The notes: a model not told the origin generated them from the letters alone. A stretch of 33,596 nt of DNA from an uncultured bacterium (GCA_903829325.1 CAIKPM010000015.1:1-33596); one strand, 5' to 3'; shown: positions 20,215 through 28,961, numbered from the stretch's first letter. Program-made: numbers and translations.

Positions 20215-21771
20215 GTGAAACGTATCGTTGGCGTACTTCTTTTTGGGGCCGGTGCCATTGCACTCGCCCGCCCGCAGTTAGCCTCGGCATTCGAGAAACC
20301 GCTCTCCTTGCCGACTCCCGTGCCGATTACCCTAGCTCAGTCTTCAGTTGTTTTAGCGCAGGGGGCACAAGCTTCGGTTCAGGCGTTTGGTATTGCGGGG
20401 ACGTTCCGTGTCACCGTGGATCATCCGCAAGTGGTCGAGGCTGTGCCTGATCAAGCTGCCCGGCGGGTTTTGCTCTCGGCGAAGGGCCTGGGCAACAGCG
20501 TGCTCACCCTCACCGATGCACGCGGGATGAGCGCCAGCTTCCCCGTGCTCGTCGAAGCGTCAGCTGGTACTGTCGCTGCCAGCGCGGCGGTCAAGATCAC
20601 CGGTGCTCCGGCTTCGCCCGGGTTTGTCGCTGGGCAAGCCGCCCATGCTGCAGCGATGGCTGCGCGAGCTCTCCCTGGTGCGCAGGTGCGAGTTGTCTCG
20701 GAGGAACTTCGGGCGCCGCAACTCGACCTCGAAGAAATCACCGAAGTTGCGGTTCCGGTGCGGATCGAAGGGCCTGGGCTATACCCGGTTGAGGGCGTGA
20801 CGCGTGTGCGAGTGGAAAATTTTGCCCAGCCGCAAGTTCACCCCAGCTCTTTGCTGGTGAGTGATTTCCCCGAGCGTTTGCACGAAGATGGGTTGCTGTA
20901 CACAACACAATTACAGCCACGCGATCCCACACGCATCTTGTTCTATCACGCCAATCCGCACGGGCAACCGCCTCGCTGGATTGTCTTGCAGCTAACCAAT
21001 CACAGTAATAGCCCTGCAACCGTGATGGTTATTGATGGTCACGGCGGTGCCAACCCGAACGAGATGCTGGTGGGGCACCTCGCTACCAAACGTTTCTTAG
21101 TGCACCAGCTTCAGAACGAGGGCGTACTTGTCGAGGTCCCGGCGCAGTCTACGGTGGCGGTCGTCAGTCGGTCGTTGCCGCCTGATACGGTGATCAGCGA
21201 TTTGCTGCAGCTCAACGAGATTGAAGGAGATCCGCTTGCGCTTGCGCTCATCGCTGAGCAAACACCCGCGGCACAGCCGAATCTCGATACCATGGGCGCT
21301 TGGTTGACTGACCGGGTGCGGCACGCGCGAGGGCGTTATCCTATTCCTGAATTATTCTACGAAGCCACGTACGATACGCAGGAGCCCGAGCTCAGTATTC
21401 CGATCGGTCAATTGCCGTTGCCGAATTTACGCCAAGGGATCGCGCTCGATGGTGATTATGGCGTGCTCTTTTCTGTGAACGCGACCTTACTCAATACGAG
21501 TAACAGCCCAGCCGAGATCGCGTTGTATGCTACGCCGCGTGGCGGACGGGCGGCTGGTACGTTTCTGATCGATCATACTCTGATCCAAGCTCATGCGTTG
21601 CCGGCGTTCTCGCACTATAAATTGAAGCAGTACACCGTGCCGGCGCATGGCTTCCTTAATACGAGTGTTGTCACGATGCCCGAAGGCGGCTCGTCGTATC
21701 CTTTAGATCTCATTTTTGCTCCTGATGATGGTAGCCCCAACCCCGGTGCTCCCGGCTCTCTCATGTATTGA
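20215..21771 (+). CDS. Secreted protein with pilus/secretin-like N-terminal domain, unknown function
   Basis: 518 residues, starting at GTG 20215 with a signal peptide (KRIVGVLLFGAGAIALA, likely cleavage near ASAF). Residues about 45 to 115 (TFRVTVDHPQVVEAVPDQ, then VLLSAKGLGNSVLTLTDARG) fit the small beta domain found at the N-terminus of CpaC/RcpA-type pilus proteins and secretins. After an Ala-rich stretch the remaining 330 residues look all-beta with no recognised family; notable strings are RILFYHANPHGQPPRWIV and VMVIDGHGGANPNEMLVGHL. There is no secretin pore motif, membrane helix or anchor beyond the signal. It follows recQ by 44 bases on the same strand but is functionally unrelated. 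A periplasmic or surface location is likely. Confidence 0.75.
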   Translation: MKRIVGVLLFGAGAIALARPQLASAFEKPLSLPTPVPITLAQSSVVLAQGAQASVQAFGIAGTFRVTVDHPQVVEAVPDQAARRVLLSAKGLGNSVLTLTDARGMSASFPVLVEASAGTVAASAAVKITGAPASPGFVAGQAAHAAAMAARALPGAQVRVVSEELRAPQLDLEEITEVAVPVRIEGPGLYPVEGVTRVRVENFAQPQVHPSSLLVSDFPERLHEDGLLYTTQLQPRDPTRILFYHANPHGQPPRWIVLQLTNHSNSPATVMVIDGHGGANPNEMLVGHLATKRFLVHQLQNEGVLVEVPAQSTVAVVSRSLPPDTVISDLLQLNEIEGDPLALALIAEQTPAAQPNLDTMGAWLTDRVRHARGRYPIPELFYEATYDTQEPELSIPIGQLPLPNLRQGIALDGDYGVLFSVNATLLNTSNSPAEIALYATPRGGRAAGTFLIDHTLIQAHALPAFSHYKLKQYTVPAHGFLNTSVVTMPEGGSSYPLDLIFAPDDGSPNPGAPGSLMY

Positions 21772-21783
21772 GGGTTCTGCTGG

Positions 21784-23403
21784 TCAGCGGAAACCGTCGT
21801 AGGCGTTTTTCGTGAGCCAGCGGATTAGCTCTGTGCGGCGTTTTTCAAGATCGGCTTTACTTGCTGTGGCCAAAGAGCCGCCAAAGCGGGCATTGAGACT
21901 GCCGTGAATTTTGCGGTGATCGACACTGAATTGCTCGCGGGTACGTGAGACGAGGGTATTGATTTCGCGCCGAATCGCACGTTTTTCGGCGAGTAGATCT
22001 ATGACGGGATCGGGCTTGGTGAGCGTCGCTGTGTCGCGAGCGAATGCTTGGCTAGCTATTTCGGGCAAGGCGAAGAGGGTCGGATGCCCATGCAGGACGC
22101 CGTGGTTAGTGGCGTGGGCTGCAATTGCACTGTAAAAATCATCGGTGTCGCTAGCCGTATTTGGTGTGACTAAAGGATCGAATCCACCCTGGCCATTGCG
22201 TTTGGCTTTGAGGTGGCCTTGCACTTCCAGATGGATTGATGCGGCTAAGGGCCGTAGCGACGGATCATCGGGCATGAAGATAAACGCGTGCTGCTTGTCA
22301 GCCGCGTCGTGTTGGCTACGCACAAAGCGTCCGCAAAACTGACGGAAATACATCGCGGTACCAACATTGGAAGCATATACGCCCACCCGCAAACGCGGGA
22401 TATCAACGCCTTCGCTGATCATATGCACCGCCACGACCCAGGGGTGACGCGATTGGCTAAACTTGCGGATTTTCGCGGAAGCGCCATCGTCTTCGGAAAC
22501 CACGATCATCGGCTCCACACCAGCAAACCGGTGCACGAGTTTGGCGACAAATCGGGCATGCTCTTGATTCATGCACGCGATGAGTCCCGCGGCGTCGGGA
22601 TGTTCGGTCTGACGAATGGTCTGGAGCTGTTCATTCGCGCGGGCGATAACCGTGCCGATCCAGCCTTCTTGGGTCAGGGCGGTGCGCAGGCGTTCGCTCT
22701 CTTGGCGCCGGTTCTCCAAGGCGGTATCGAATGAGGCTTCGATCGAAACGCCGTCGCGACTAATCCATTCCGCTTGAACCCCATGGAGGGCAAAGGTCAG
22801 AGGGCGGCACACGCCGTCAGCGAGTGCTCTGCCGTAGTCGTAACTATAATCGGCGATACAGAGCCCGCGGTCGTAGCTGATAAAGGGAATCCCAGTGCCA
22901 TCACTGCGGAACGGCGTACCAGACATCGAGACGCGATAGCGTGCGCCTTCAAAGGCGTCGCGTAGGGCTTTGCCCCACGTTGCATCGTCGCCGGCGTGGT
23001 GGATCTCGTCGAGAATGACCAGTGTTGGTCGGGCGCGGACCAATCGCCGAAAGACCTGCGGGGCGAAGGCGACTTGTTGGTACGAGATGACCGCGCCCTG
23101 GACATCGCTTGCTAGGCTTCCGACGCTGTTCTCAAACGCTGGGTCTAGGGTAATGCCGGCGCCTATCATGCTGCGGGCTACTTGGCCTTTGAGGTGCTCC
23201 TTGGGCACGACAATGAGAACCTGGCTGATAAGGCTGGCATCAAGCAGACGGTGCGAGATATACATGGCAAAGCGAGTTTTCCCGGCGCCGGGGCAGGCTA
23301 CAACTAAGGCATCAGCGGGTTGTTGGCTCCACCAAGCCTCAGCCGCTTCTCGTTGCCAGGTGCGCAGGGGTAAGGACCAACGGGGTAGTTTTTGGGTGCT
23401 CAT
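21784..23403 (-). CDS. Superfamily 2 DEAD/DEAH-type helicase (ResIII/XPB-like), 539 aa
   Basis: Two RecA-like domains are visible: LRTWQREAAEAW (Q-like motif), Walker A CPGAGKT, DEIHHAG (motif II), SGTPFRSD (motif III), then AVHMISEGVDIPRLRVGVYA (motif V) and FRQFCGRFVRSQ (motif VI). The arrangement matches the R-subunit/XPB-like branch of SF2. The C-terminus (about 460 to 535) is charged and helical, with LLAEKRAIRREINTLVSRTR and KADLEKRRTELIRWL, and resembles the tail of unassigned actinobacterial and phage helicases. The substrate is unknown, and no methylase or nuclease partner sits beside it, so it need not be a restriction system. The start is ATG at 23403. Confidence 0.85.
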   Translation of the reverse strand: MSTQKLPRWSLPLRTWQREAAEAWWSQQPADALVVACPGAGKTRFAMYISHRLLDASLISQVLIVVPKEHLKGQVARSMIGAGITLDPAFENSVGSLASDVQGAVISYQQVAFAPQVFRRLVRARPTLVILDEIHHAGDDATWGKALRDAFEGARYRVSMSGTPFRSDGTGIPFISYDRGLCIADYSYDYGRALADGVCRPLTFALHGVQAEWISRDGVSIEASFDTALENRRQESERLRTALTQEGWIGTVIARANEQLQTIRQTEHPDAAGLIACMNQEHARFVAKLVHRFAGVEPMIVVSEDDGASAKIRKFSQSRHPWVVAVHMISEGVDIPRLRVGVYASNVGTAMYFRQFCGRFVRSQHDAADKQHAFIFMPDDPSLRPLAASIHLEVQGHLKAKRNGQGGFDPLVTPNTASDTDDFYSAIAAHATNHGVLHGHPTLFALPEIASQAFARDTATLTKPDPVIDLLAEKRAIRREINTLVSRTREQFSVDHRKIHGSLNARFGGSLATASKADLEKRRTELIRWLTKNAYDGFR

Positions 23404-23551
23404 AGGGTCTTTTGTCTGAAACCTCTCGACTTTTGGCCGTAAGCTGTCCGAAAATCATCATCGTTTAGATCAGGCTCTGAGCTGAGAAAGGGCCGGAACT
23501 GGGGGTTGAGCGTCAGAACCCAAGGGGCCTACGCAAAACCGGGAGTGAACG

Positions 23552-23896
23552 ATGACGGACGATCCCCAAGCTATTCCTGAAGAGACCGGGTACAATCGCT
23601 TCGACCCGGATTTTTTCAAAAAAATCGGGAGTAAGGGTGGAAAGGCGACGCGTGCGCGTCGTGGTCCAGCCTTCTACAAAGAAATCGGAAACTTGGGCGG
23701 AGTGAGTGTCAAAGAAAAATACGGTCCCGAGTTTTACCGTGACATTGGCCACAAAGGTGGCCAAGCCGTGCGTTCACTGATTGCGGAGGCTCGCCGTTCT
23801 TTGGCTGAGCAAGCGGCACAATCAGAGCGATTGCTCACCGCTGCGCCCATCGACGGCGCCAAGGTGGATGACGTCATGGCGTACATCGAAGACTAA
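23552..23896 (+). CDS. KGG-repeat stress-induced protein
   Basis: 114 residues, highly charged and probably intrinsically flexible. Three repeats of the bacterial acidophilic/stress KGG motif are visible: KKIGSKGGKATRARRG, KEIGNLGGVSVKEKYG and RDIGHKGGQAVR, each preceded by an FF or FY pair. GsiB-like proteins with this motif are hydrophilins induced by stress. The C-terminal third (about 75 to 114) is helical and acidic. GGGAG lies ahead of the ATG at good spacing. The last 75 bases overlap the 3' end of the convergent lptC-like gene. Confidence 0.9.
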   Translation: MTDDPQAIPEETGYNRFDPDFFKKIGSKGGKATRARRGPAFYKEIGNLGGVSVKEKYGPEFYRDIGHKGGQAVRSLIAEARRSLAEQAAQSERLLTAAPIDGAKVDDVMAYIED

Positions 23897-24370
23897 CCCA
23901 TGCACTAGAACGGTCGAGTTGTGAATTCGTGTTCTGATGAGGTTTGGCATCTGAAGTTGCTGCGTAGCTTCGCTCCAGGTTGCGCTGCCCGTGGCGAAGC
24001 TACGGGTCACATCATTAATTGTTTGGGCGGCTCGTAAGTGACCCGTTGCCGCAAAATCTTTTGTAATGAGATTCGCTTCAATGTGGTCTGCCTGTAAATG
24101 GAGATACGGCTTGCCGCTTCGGAAAATGACCGCGTCATGAATGCCGCGGGCATTGATGATCGTGCTGTCACTACTGGCTTCTATATAATCGTACGCCAGG
24201 GTCCATGATGGTGTCGTATAGCGATGCCCCGCGGCGTGACCGCCACTGATCGTCATGGGTTCTTGGCCGGGCGGCGGCGTTGCATCGCTGCCTGCGACAT
24301 GGATGCCCCAGATGCAGTAGACGAGGACGCAGGCAAGGGCGATTAGGACGAGCGTACGTTGCGGCGCCAT
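23822..24370 (-). CDS. LptC-like LPS-transport/periplasmic membrane-anchored protein
   Basis: 182 residues from ATG 24370. One N-terminal membrane anchor (RTLVLIALACVLVYCIWGI) is followed by a beta-jellyroll-like region with repeated short strands: RYTTPSWTLAYDYIEASSDS, HLQADHIEANLITKDFAATG, TRSFATGSATWSEATQQLQM. This pattern is that of LptC/LptA/OstA proteins, which bridge LPS transport from the inner membrane. It overlaps lnt by 28 bases and shares its promoter, consistent with an envelope role. The frame is open much further upstream, but that part is antisense to lnt frame and not LptC-like. Its end overlaps the KGG gene by 75 bases. Family assignment is by pattern, not by alignment. Confidence 0.7.
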   Translation of the reverse strand: MAPQRTLVLIALACVLVYCIWGIHVAGSDATPPPGQEPMTISGGHAAGHRYTTPSWTLAYDYIEASSDSTIINARGIHDAVIFRSGKPYLHLQADHIEANLITKDFAATGHLRAAQTINDVTRSFATGSATWSEATQQLQMPNLIRTRIHNSTVLVHGLVFDVRHDVIHLGAVDGRSGEQSL

Positions 24371-25860
24371 AACAGTCCCGTGAAGAGAGTGAGGAGATAA
24401 CCGAGCGCTAGGCTCAGGGTAATGGGTGCTGGGCCGAGTCGAGCAAACACAGTCGGTATACGGTCCCCGACGAGCCCTTGAATGACTTGGATCTGGTTCA
24501 CGACGGAGCGCTGGGTGAAGCTGCCGTCGGGAGCGATAATCCCCGATACTCCTGTGGCCGCCGCACGTACAATCCAGATGCCGTTTTCGAGGGCGCGCAT
24601 TTGGGCGATTTGGGCGTGTTGATATGGCCCCGCGGTATCTCCGAACCAGGCGTCGTCGGTCGCGACGACTGCTAGGTCGGCCTTGCGCATGAGCTGGTCG
24701 TGTAGCAGATCGGGGAAATCCGATTCCCAGCAGATCAGTGGGGCTGTTTGGTGTTGTCCGACGGCGATCACACTCGATTCTTGCCCGGCGCCAAAGTGGG
24801 AGATGAGATTCGTGAATGGCAGATGATCGAGCCAGGCTTCGCCTGGCAGCCACTCTGCAAATGGAACGAGTCGGCGCTTGCGGTAGATCGCTGGTTCTTG
24901 ATGCGGTGCAAAATACCACAGCGTGTTGTAGGGTGTCCCGTTGTGTTCTGCTAGCGTCCCTACTACGAGGGTTGCGTCGGCACGCTGAGCTAGGTGGGCA
25001 AACTGCTTGGCGAGTGCGGGGTCGTCATTGAGGTTGGTGGGAATCACGGTTTCTGGCCACACGATCAGTTTGGGTGCAGGGCCATTGGGCAGATCAACGA
25101 GGGTATTACTCAGGCCGAGATAGCGATTGAGCGCGAGGTCGAAGGCACCTTTACTCCACTTGAGCTCCTGCCTAATATTGCCCTGAATGATGGCGATTGG
25201 GAAATGCGCGGCTGCGTACTCGCGTGCGGGGAAAACATGCCAAGCAGCGCCTAGCAAGACGCTGCTTATCGCTAGCGAGGCGACGAAGCGTCGTGTGGTT
25301 GTCGGGAAGAGAAAATAGTCTGTGAAGCTGGCTGCAACAAAGGCGACCATCGCACTGACTCCAGCGGTTCCGAACCAAGGCGCGACGAGTCCAAACGGGG
25401 TGGTGATTTGCGGATAGGCGACTTGGGCAAAGGGGTCACCGATCGGACCGAGCGAGCGCAATGCTTCGCAGAGGCTAAAGCCGAGGGCCGAAGCGAGTGC
25501 AACGCAACCCGCAGCGGCGTAGCGTTCGGCGCGATTGATGGCAAGTGCTGCGAGCGCGAAAAAGGGGGCGGCGAGCAGCGCCGGTCCGAGCACGGTAATG
25601 CTGCCGAAGCGACCGAGCAGACTGGCCGCGGTTTCGCCAAACCAGCTAAAGGCTAAGCTGAAATAGACGAGTCCAGCAAAAAAGCCCCAGCCTACTGCTG
25701 TGGGCCACGGCTGCTGGCGCCAACTCCAAAACAGGCCCGCGAGAGCGGGAAGCGCAAGCCAGGGCAGGTCGGTTTTGGGCAAGGTCTGGGCGAGCAACGC
25801 TGCGCACCCACCGCATACACCAAGTCGGAGGAGAAAAATCACGATGTTTCGCCGCGTCAT
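24343..25860 (-). CDS. lnt: Apolipoprotein N-acyltransferase
   Basis: Adds the third acyl chain to the N-terminal Cys of lipoproteins in the inner membrane. About six N-terminal membrane helices (to about residue 210) precede a nitrilase-like periplasmic domain. The catalytic triad is visible: Glu270 in IVWPETVIPTNL, Lys328 in IYRKRRLVPFAEWLPGE and Cys377 in LICWESDFPDLL; a last helix (ITLSLALGYLLTLFTGLLW) closes the protein. At 505 residues it is normal. The frame is open to 25992, but ATG 25860 (TRRNIVIFLLRLG) gives a typical start; GTG 25842 is another option. The first 17 bases overlap, head-to-head, the start of the lipoprotein gene at 25844. Confidence 0.92.
   Translation of the reverse strand: MTRRNIVIFLLRLGVCGGCAALLAQTLPKTDLPWLALPALAGLFWSWRQQPWPTAVGWGFFAGLVYFSLAFSWFGETAASLLGRFGSITVLGPALLAAPFFALAALAINRAERYAAAGCVALASALGFSLCEALRSLGPIGDPFAQVAYPQITTPFGLVAPWFGTAGVSAMVAFVAASFTDYFLFPTTTRRFVASLAISSVLLGAAWHVFPAREYAAAHFPIAIIQGNIRQELKWSKGAFDLALNRYLGLSNTLVDLPNGPAPKLIVWPETVIPTNLNDDPALAKQFAHLAQRADATLVVGTLAEHNGTPYNTLWYFAPHQEPAIYRKRRLVPFAEWLPGEAWLDHLPFTNLISHFGAGQESSVIAVGQHQTAPLICWESDFPDLLHDQLMRKADLAVVATDDAWFGDTAGPYQHAQIAQMRALENGIWIVRAAATGVSGIIAPDGSFTQRSVVNQIQVIQGLVGDRIPTVFARLGPAPITLSLALGYLLTLFTGLLWRRNVRSS
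25827..25833 (+). promoter_or_regulatory. Ribosome binding site of the lipoprotein gene, inside lnt
   Basis: GGAGGAG lies ten bases before the ATG at 25844 and is read antisense to the first codons of lnt. It fixes the lipoprotein start although the frame is open to 25700. Confidence 0.7.
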
Positions 25861-26563
25861 CGCCCCAGCGTTTGCGCTCATGCTTACCCTCATGGGATGT
25901 GGTCGATATGTAACCCCCACCACGAATACGGCACTCGGCTCTGGGAACATGCTGATTCGGCTGACGACCGTGGGGCCGATGGATTGCGCCAACTATAATT
26001 ACGCGATCGTCTTCAATACCAGCGGCAACGGGCAAACGCCGTTTGCGAATGCGTATGCGACGAGTCTTCTGAATTATTCGTTTGTCTGGCTGATTGGTAC
26101 GCAGAATGTGTCGCAAGGCGGTTGTTCCGTCGCGCCGGTACTCTATCAAGTCTTTCAGGTGAACAATGGCCTCGCAAAATTGCCGGTTGCGGTGCCGACC
26201 TCGAGCTACACGTTTACCCCAAACAGCAACGGGCTTGGATCGCAATTCACGTTGCAGTTTCAGCGTTCGCTCTTCTATACAGCAGCGCCGATCGCAAGCC
26301 CCAGTGCGAACGTGACACCGACGGCAGCGCCCACGACTGCTAGTCAACAGATGTGGAATATCAACGTTTTTACGTTAGATGCCAATAATAACAACGCGAT
26401 TCTCGATGCTGGCGGCGGTGGGCCAAACAATGCCGTCCCCCTGCCATCGGTGAACACGGCGATCTCGTTTGACAACACCAACCCGTTCAATGTCTCCGTC
26501 GACACCTCAGGCGCTCCCGCCGCGGCACAAATCGCCGGCGGCGAGATCCAGAACACCCCCTGA
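25844..26563 (+). CDS. Putative lipoprotein, unknown function
   Basis: 239 residues. The N-terminus MFRRVIAPAFALMLTLMGC is a lipoprotein signal with lipobox LMGC, so Cys19 would be acylated. The mature part is rich in Asn, Thr, Ala and Pro (for example TTVGPMDCANYNYAIVFNTS) with no charge-dense regions and no recognised family; it looks like an all-beta secreted protein. It is divergent from lnt, whose product would acylate it, and the two 5' ends overlap by 17 bases if ATG starts are used. The 3' end runs into a large inverted repeat. Confidence 0.8.
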   Translation: MFRRVIAPAFALMLTLMGCGRYVTPTTNTALGSGNMLIRLTTVGPMDCANYNYAIVFNTSGNGQTPFANAYATSLLNYSFVWLIGTQNVSQGGCSVAPVLYQVFQVNNGLAKLPVAVPTSSYTFTPNSNGLGSQFTLQFQRSLFYTAAPIASPSANVTPTAAPTTASQQMWNINVFTLDANNNNAILDAGGGGPNNAVPLPSVNTAISFDNTNPFNVSVDTSGAPAAAQIAGGEIQNTP

Positions 26564-26569
26564 GCAGCC

Positions 26570-26679
26570 ACCCCCCAGCCTTTGTTGGGTGAGCGGCCTA
26601 GGAGCATAGGTCCGAAGTGTACTTTAGTACATGAGGTCCGTAGCGACGACGGCCCCTCACCCAACAAAGGCTGGGGGGT
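26570..26679. repeat. 110-bp palindromic element, 24-bp perfect arms
   Basis: Arms 26570-26593 and 26656-26679 are exact reverse complements (core CAGCCTTTGTTGGGTGAG), and four more pairs (GGCC at 26595-26598 and 26651-26654) follow after one mismatch. The 62-base loop holds a second palindrome, TGTACT-TT-AGTACA at 26618-26631, flanked by two direct copies of AGGTCCG (26608-26614 and 26634-26640). It sits between the convergent lipoprotein and glyA genes, and the glyA stop codon overlaps its right end. It could act as a two-way terminator, but there is no T-run; a dispersed MITE or REP-like element is an alternative. Confidence 0.85.
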
Positions 26680-27932
26680 TAGGGGACGTCGTGTCGGGAG
26701 GTTAGCTCGGCTACGCGCCCCTTGAGCGTCGCAAGCTTACTCTGCGTGGCAACGTCGCTGATTGCTTCGGCGATGATTGCGCCAACTTCGCGCCATTCGT
26801 CCCGGCCGAATCCGCGAGTGGTAACCGCAGGTGTGCCTAAGCGGATTCCGCTTGTCACGGCGGGAGGTGCTTGGTCGAAGGGAATGGCGTTTTTGTTGAC
26901 CGTGATATGGATTTGGTCGAGGTAATGTTCGGCTGCTTTGCCGGTCACGTTCTTGCCAGAAAGATCAACCAAGACGAGATGCGTGTCGGTCCCACCGGCG
27001 ACTAAACGCAAGCCACCGCGGACGAGTTCTTCGCCTAAGACTTGGGCATTCGCCACGACGTTTTGCTGGTAGGTCGTAAACGAGGGCTGGAGGGCTTCCC
27101 CAAACGCAACGGCCTTGGCCGCAATCGTATTCATAAATGGCCCGCCCTGGATGCCGGGAAAGACCGATTTATCGAGAGCCGCTGCATAGGCGGAGCGACA
27201 AAGCACCAAGCCACCACGAGGGCCACGTAAGGTTTTGTGGGTGGTGGAAGTGACGAACTCTGCCAAGGGCACTGGCGAAGGATGCAGTTTGGCTGCGACG
27301 AGGCCGGCAATATGCGCCATGTCGACCATGAGGATCGCACCAACTTCATCGGCTATTTCACGGAAAGGGGCATAATCGAGGGTCCGCGGGTAGGCGCTGG
27401 CTCCGGCGATGATGAGCTTGGGCTTGTGCTCGCGGGCCAAGCGACGGACCTCGTCGTAGTCGATTTGCTCGGTGTCGCGACGAACACCGTAGGCAACGGC
27501 GTTGTAGATTTTGCCGCTGAAGCTAACCTTCGTACCATGGGTTAAATGTCCACCGTGGGCGAGGGACATACCCAGCACCGTATCGCCTGGCTCGAGCACG
27601 GCCATGAAGACTGCCATATTGGCTTGCGCACCCGCATGGACTTGGACATTTGCATGCTCTGCGCCGAAGAGCGAACCGAGGCGGTTGATGGCCAATGATT
27701 CGGCGATGTCGACGTACTCGCAGCCACCGTAGTAGCGTTTGCCAGGGTAGCCCTCAGCATATTTGTTGGTCATTGAACATGCCAAAGCTTCACGGACGGC
27801 TCGGCTTGCATAATTTTCGGAGGCGATTAATTCGAGATTGTCGCTTTGGCGGCGATCTTCGTTTTGAATGGCCGCAAAAATTTCGGGATCGGCGTGTTCA
27901 AGTAGGGACGTGTGCGGGCTCAGCAAGTTCAT
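26679..27932 (-). CDS. glyA: Serine hydroxymethyltransferase
   Basis: PLP enzyme interconverting serine + THF and glycine + methylene-THF, 417 residues. The active-site Lys233 lies in [14 protein letters not shown]. Other signatures are [57 protein letters not shown]-type residues near 200 and [17 protein letters not shown]. The start is ATG 27932 with AAGGAGAA about 12 bases upstream. It is divergent from the TIM-barrel gene at 28023. The stop codon overlaps the right arm of the inverted repeat. Confidence 0.97.
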   Translation of the reverse strand: MNLLSPHTSLLEHADPEIFAAIQNEDRRQSDNLELIASENYASRAVREALACSMTNKYAEGYPGKRYYGGCEYVDIAESLAINRLGSLFGAEHANVQVHAGAQANMAVFMAVLEPGDTVLGMSLAHGGHLTHGTKVSFSGKIYNAVAYGVRRDTEQIDYDEVRRLAREHKPKLIIAGASAYPRTLDYAPFREIADEVGAILMVDMAHIAGLVAAKLHPSPVPLAEFVTSTTHKTLRGPRGGLVLCRSAYAAALDKSVFPGIQGGPFMNTIAAKAVAFGEALQPSFTTYQQNVVANAQVLGEELVRGGLRLVAGGTDTHLVLVDLSGKNVTGKAAEHYLDQIHITVNKNAIPFDQAPPAVTSGIRLGTPAVTTRGFGRDEWREVGAIIAEAISDVATQSKLATLKGRVAELTSRHDVP

Positions 27933-28022
27933 GAGCGCGCTTATTCTCCTTTCGAGTGGTCTGCCCCCACGTCACAGAGCATCGTGGAAGGCGCTGGTGC
28001 CCGCGCCGCGAATCGCGCCGAC

Positions 28023-28733
28023 GTGCAATTAGCATGCTCGAGTGCGGTGTTAGACCATCTCTTTGTTCGCGGTGAATTCACTCAGCTGGAGTGGATTGAT
28101 TTTGTCGCGCGCTCGTTGGCGGTCGATGGCGTCGTCTTCGATGCCCGCCACTTCCCGCGGTTTGATGTCGAATATCTCGCCGAAGTCCGCAAGCTCTGTG
28201 TCGATCGCGGGCTGACGATTGCTGCGTTGGCGGTAGAAGATCTCTTTTTGCGCGACGAGGCCGAGCTTGATTTGGTTTTTGGCTTGGCCGCTGCGATTGG
28301 CACTTGTGTTCTGATTACCACTCCACCCGTACCAGGTGAAAATGCTGTGGCGGCCTGGCGTGATGCCGCGACCCGCGGCAAAGCGATCGCACGCTTGGCC
28401 AAACGCGCCAATGTAACGGTGGGGGTGCGCAATGCTTCCGACACGCTGTGTACCAACGCAGCTGAATTAAAACGTCTGACCAAAGACATCGACAGTTCGT
28501 GGGTGCGCTTTGCTCCGGATGTAAGCGCTTTGACCGCAGAGGATCTCCTCGCGCTGCACGTCCGCACGGTTATTACAACGACCCGCAATCTCGAGGCACC
28601 CGCAGGCGACCCCGCGCGCAAAGGTTTTCTGGTGCTCGAGCCACCGATCGAAGAGATCACGATTCCGGCTCTTGTTGACGCCCTCCGCCGTTTTGCCGAA
28701 CGGTTGATGCGGCCGGCCGCTGCCGCTTCGTAA
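28023..28733 (+). CDS. Xylose-isomerase-like TIM-barrel protein
   Basis: 236 residues from GTG 28023. Alternating strands and helices of the sugar phosphate isomerase/epimerase (AP endonuclease 2) fold are visible: LACSSAVLDHLF, VDGVVFDARHFPRFDVEYLA, RGLTIAALAVED, TCVLITTPPVPGE, NVTVGVRNASD, WVRFAPDVSAL and VRTVITTTRN. Metal ligands typical of active isomerases are not all obvious (GVRNA replaces a usual E/H strand end), so activity is uncertain. The frame is open to 27912 inside glyA, but the added residues do not look like this fold; GTG 27984 is another candidate start. It is divergent from glyA. Confidence 0.75.
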   Translation: MQLACSSAVLDHLFVRGEFTQLEWIDFVARSLAVDGVVFDARHFPRFDVEYLAEVRKLCVDRGLTIAALAVEDLFLRDEAELDLVFGLAAAIGTCVLITTPPVPGENAVAAWRDAATRGKAIARLAKRANVTVGVRNASDTLCTNAAELKRLTKDIDSSWVRFAPDVSALTAEDLLALHVRTVITTTRNLEAPAGDPARKGFLVLEPPIEEITIPALVDALRRFAERLMRPAAAAS

Positions 28734-28961
28734 TATCCAGCTGAAAAAAAACGACTCAGATCCGCAATCACCATTTCAAGCTGATGTGAACCTGCTCTCG
28801 CAGGTGGGTGCGGCCTGGGCGCCAGTGGATGCGTTAGCGCAAACAACTGTCCTAACCAGAGCTGATGCTCCCTTTTTTATCGCGTTGGCTCAGCATCGAG
28901 GCAAGTGAGCGATTGACCGCAGATCGAGTCTCTTCGTATTATGGCAGTGTCGTGCAGAAAA
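28734..28961. other. 228-base intergenic gap, one weak small ORF
   Basis: This is the largest gap in the window. It is A/T-rich at both ends (a run of eight A near 28744 and of seven T near 28974 just beyond). A frame from GTG 28786 to TGA 28908 encodes 40 residues (NLLSQVGAAWAPVDALAQ..., ending ALAQHRGK) with protein-like composition but no Shine-Dalgarno site. It may be a small gene, a decayed gene or nothing. No tRNA or terminator of good quality is visible. Confidence 0.3.

Noticed and set aside
21784-23403. Type I or III restriction system
   Set aside because: The helicase resembles the ResIII class, but no methylase, specificity or nuclease gene lies beside it.
23487-23520. Possible ECF promoter (GGAAC ... 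CGTC) ahead of the KGG gene
   Set aside because: The spacing of 11 bases is too short for an ECF promoter; a weak GGGTT/AACCC inverted repeat is also there but is too small to call.
24371-24919. Upstream extension of the LptC-like frame
   Set aside because: It is a shadow of lnt on the same strand in another frame, with Arg/Pro/Ser-rich sequence unlike a real protein; ATG 24370 starts the membrane anchor.
27912-28022. Longer N-terminus of the TIM-barrel protein starting inside glyA
   Set aside because: The added residues do not fit the fold, and the first beta strand starts at about 28023.
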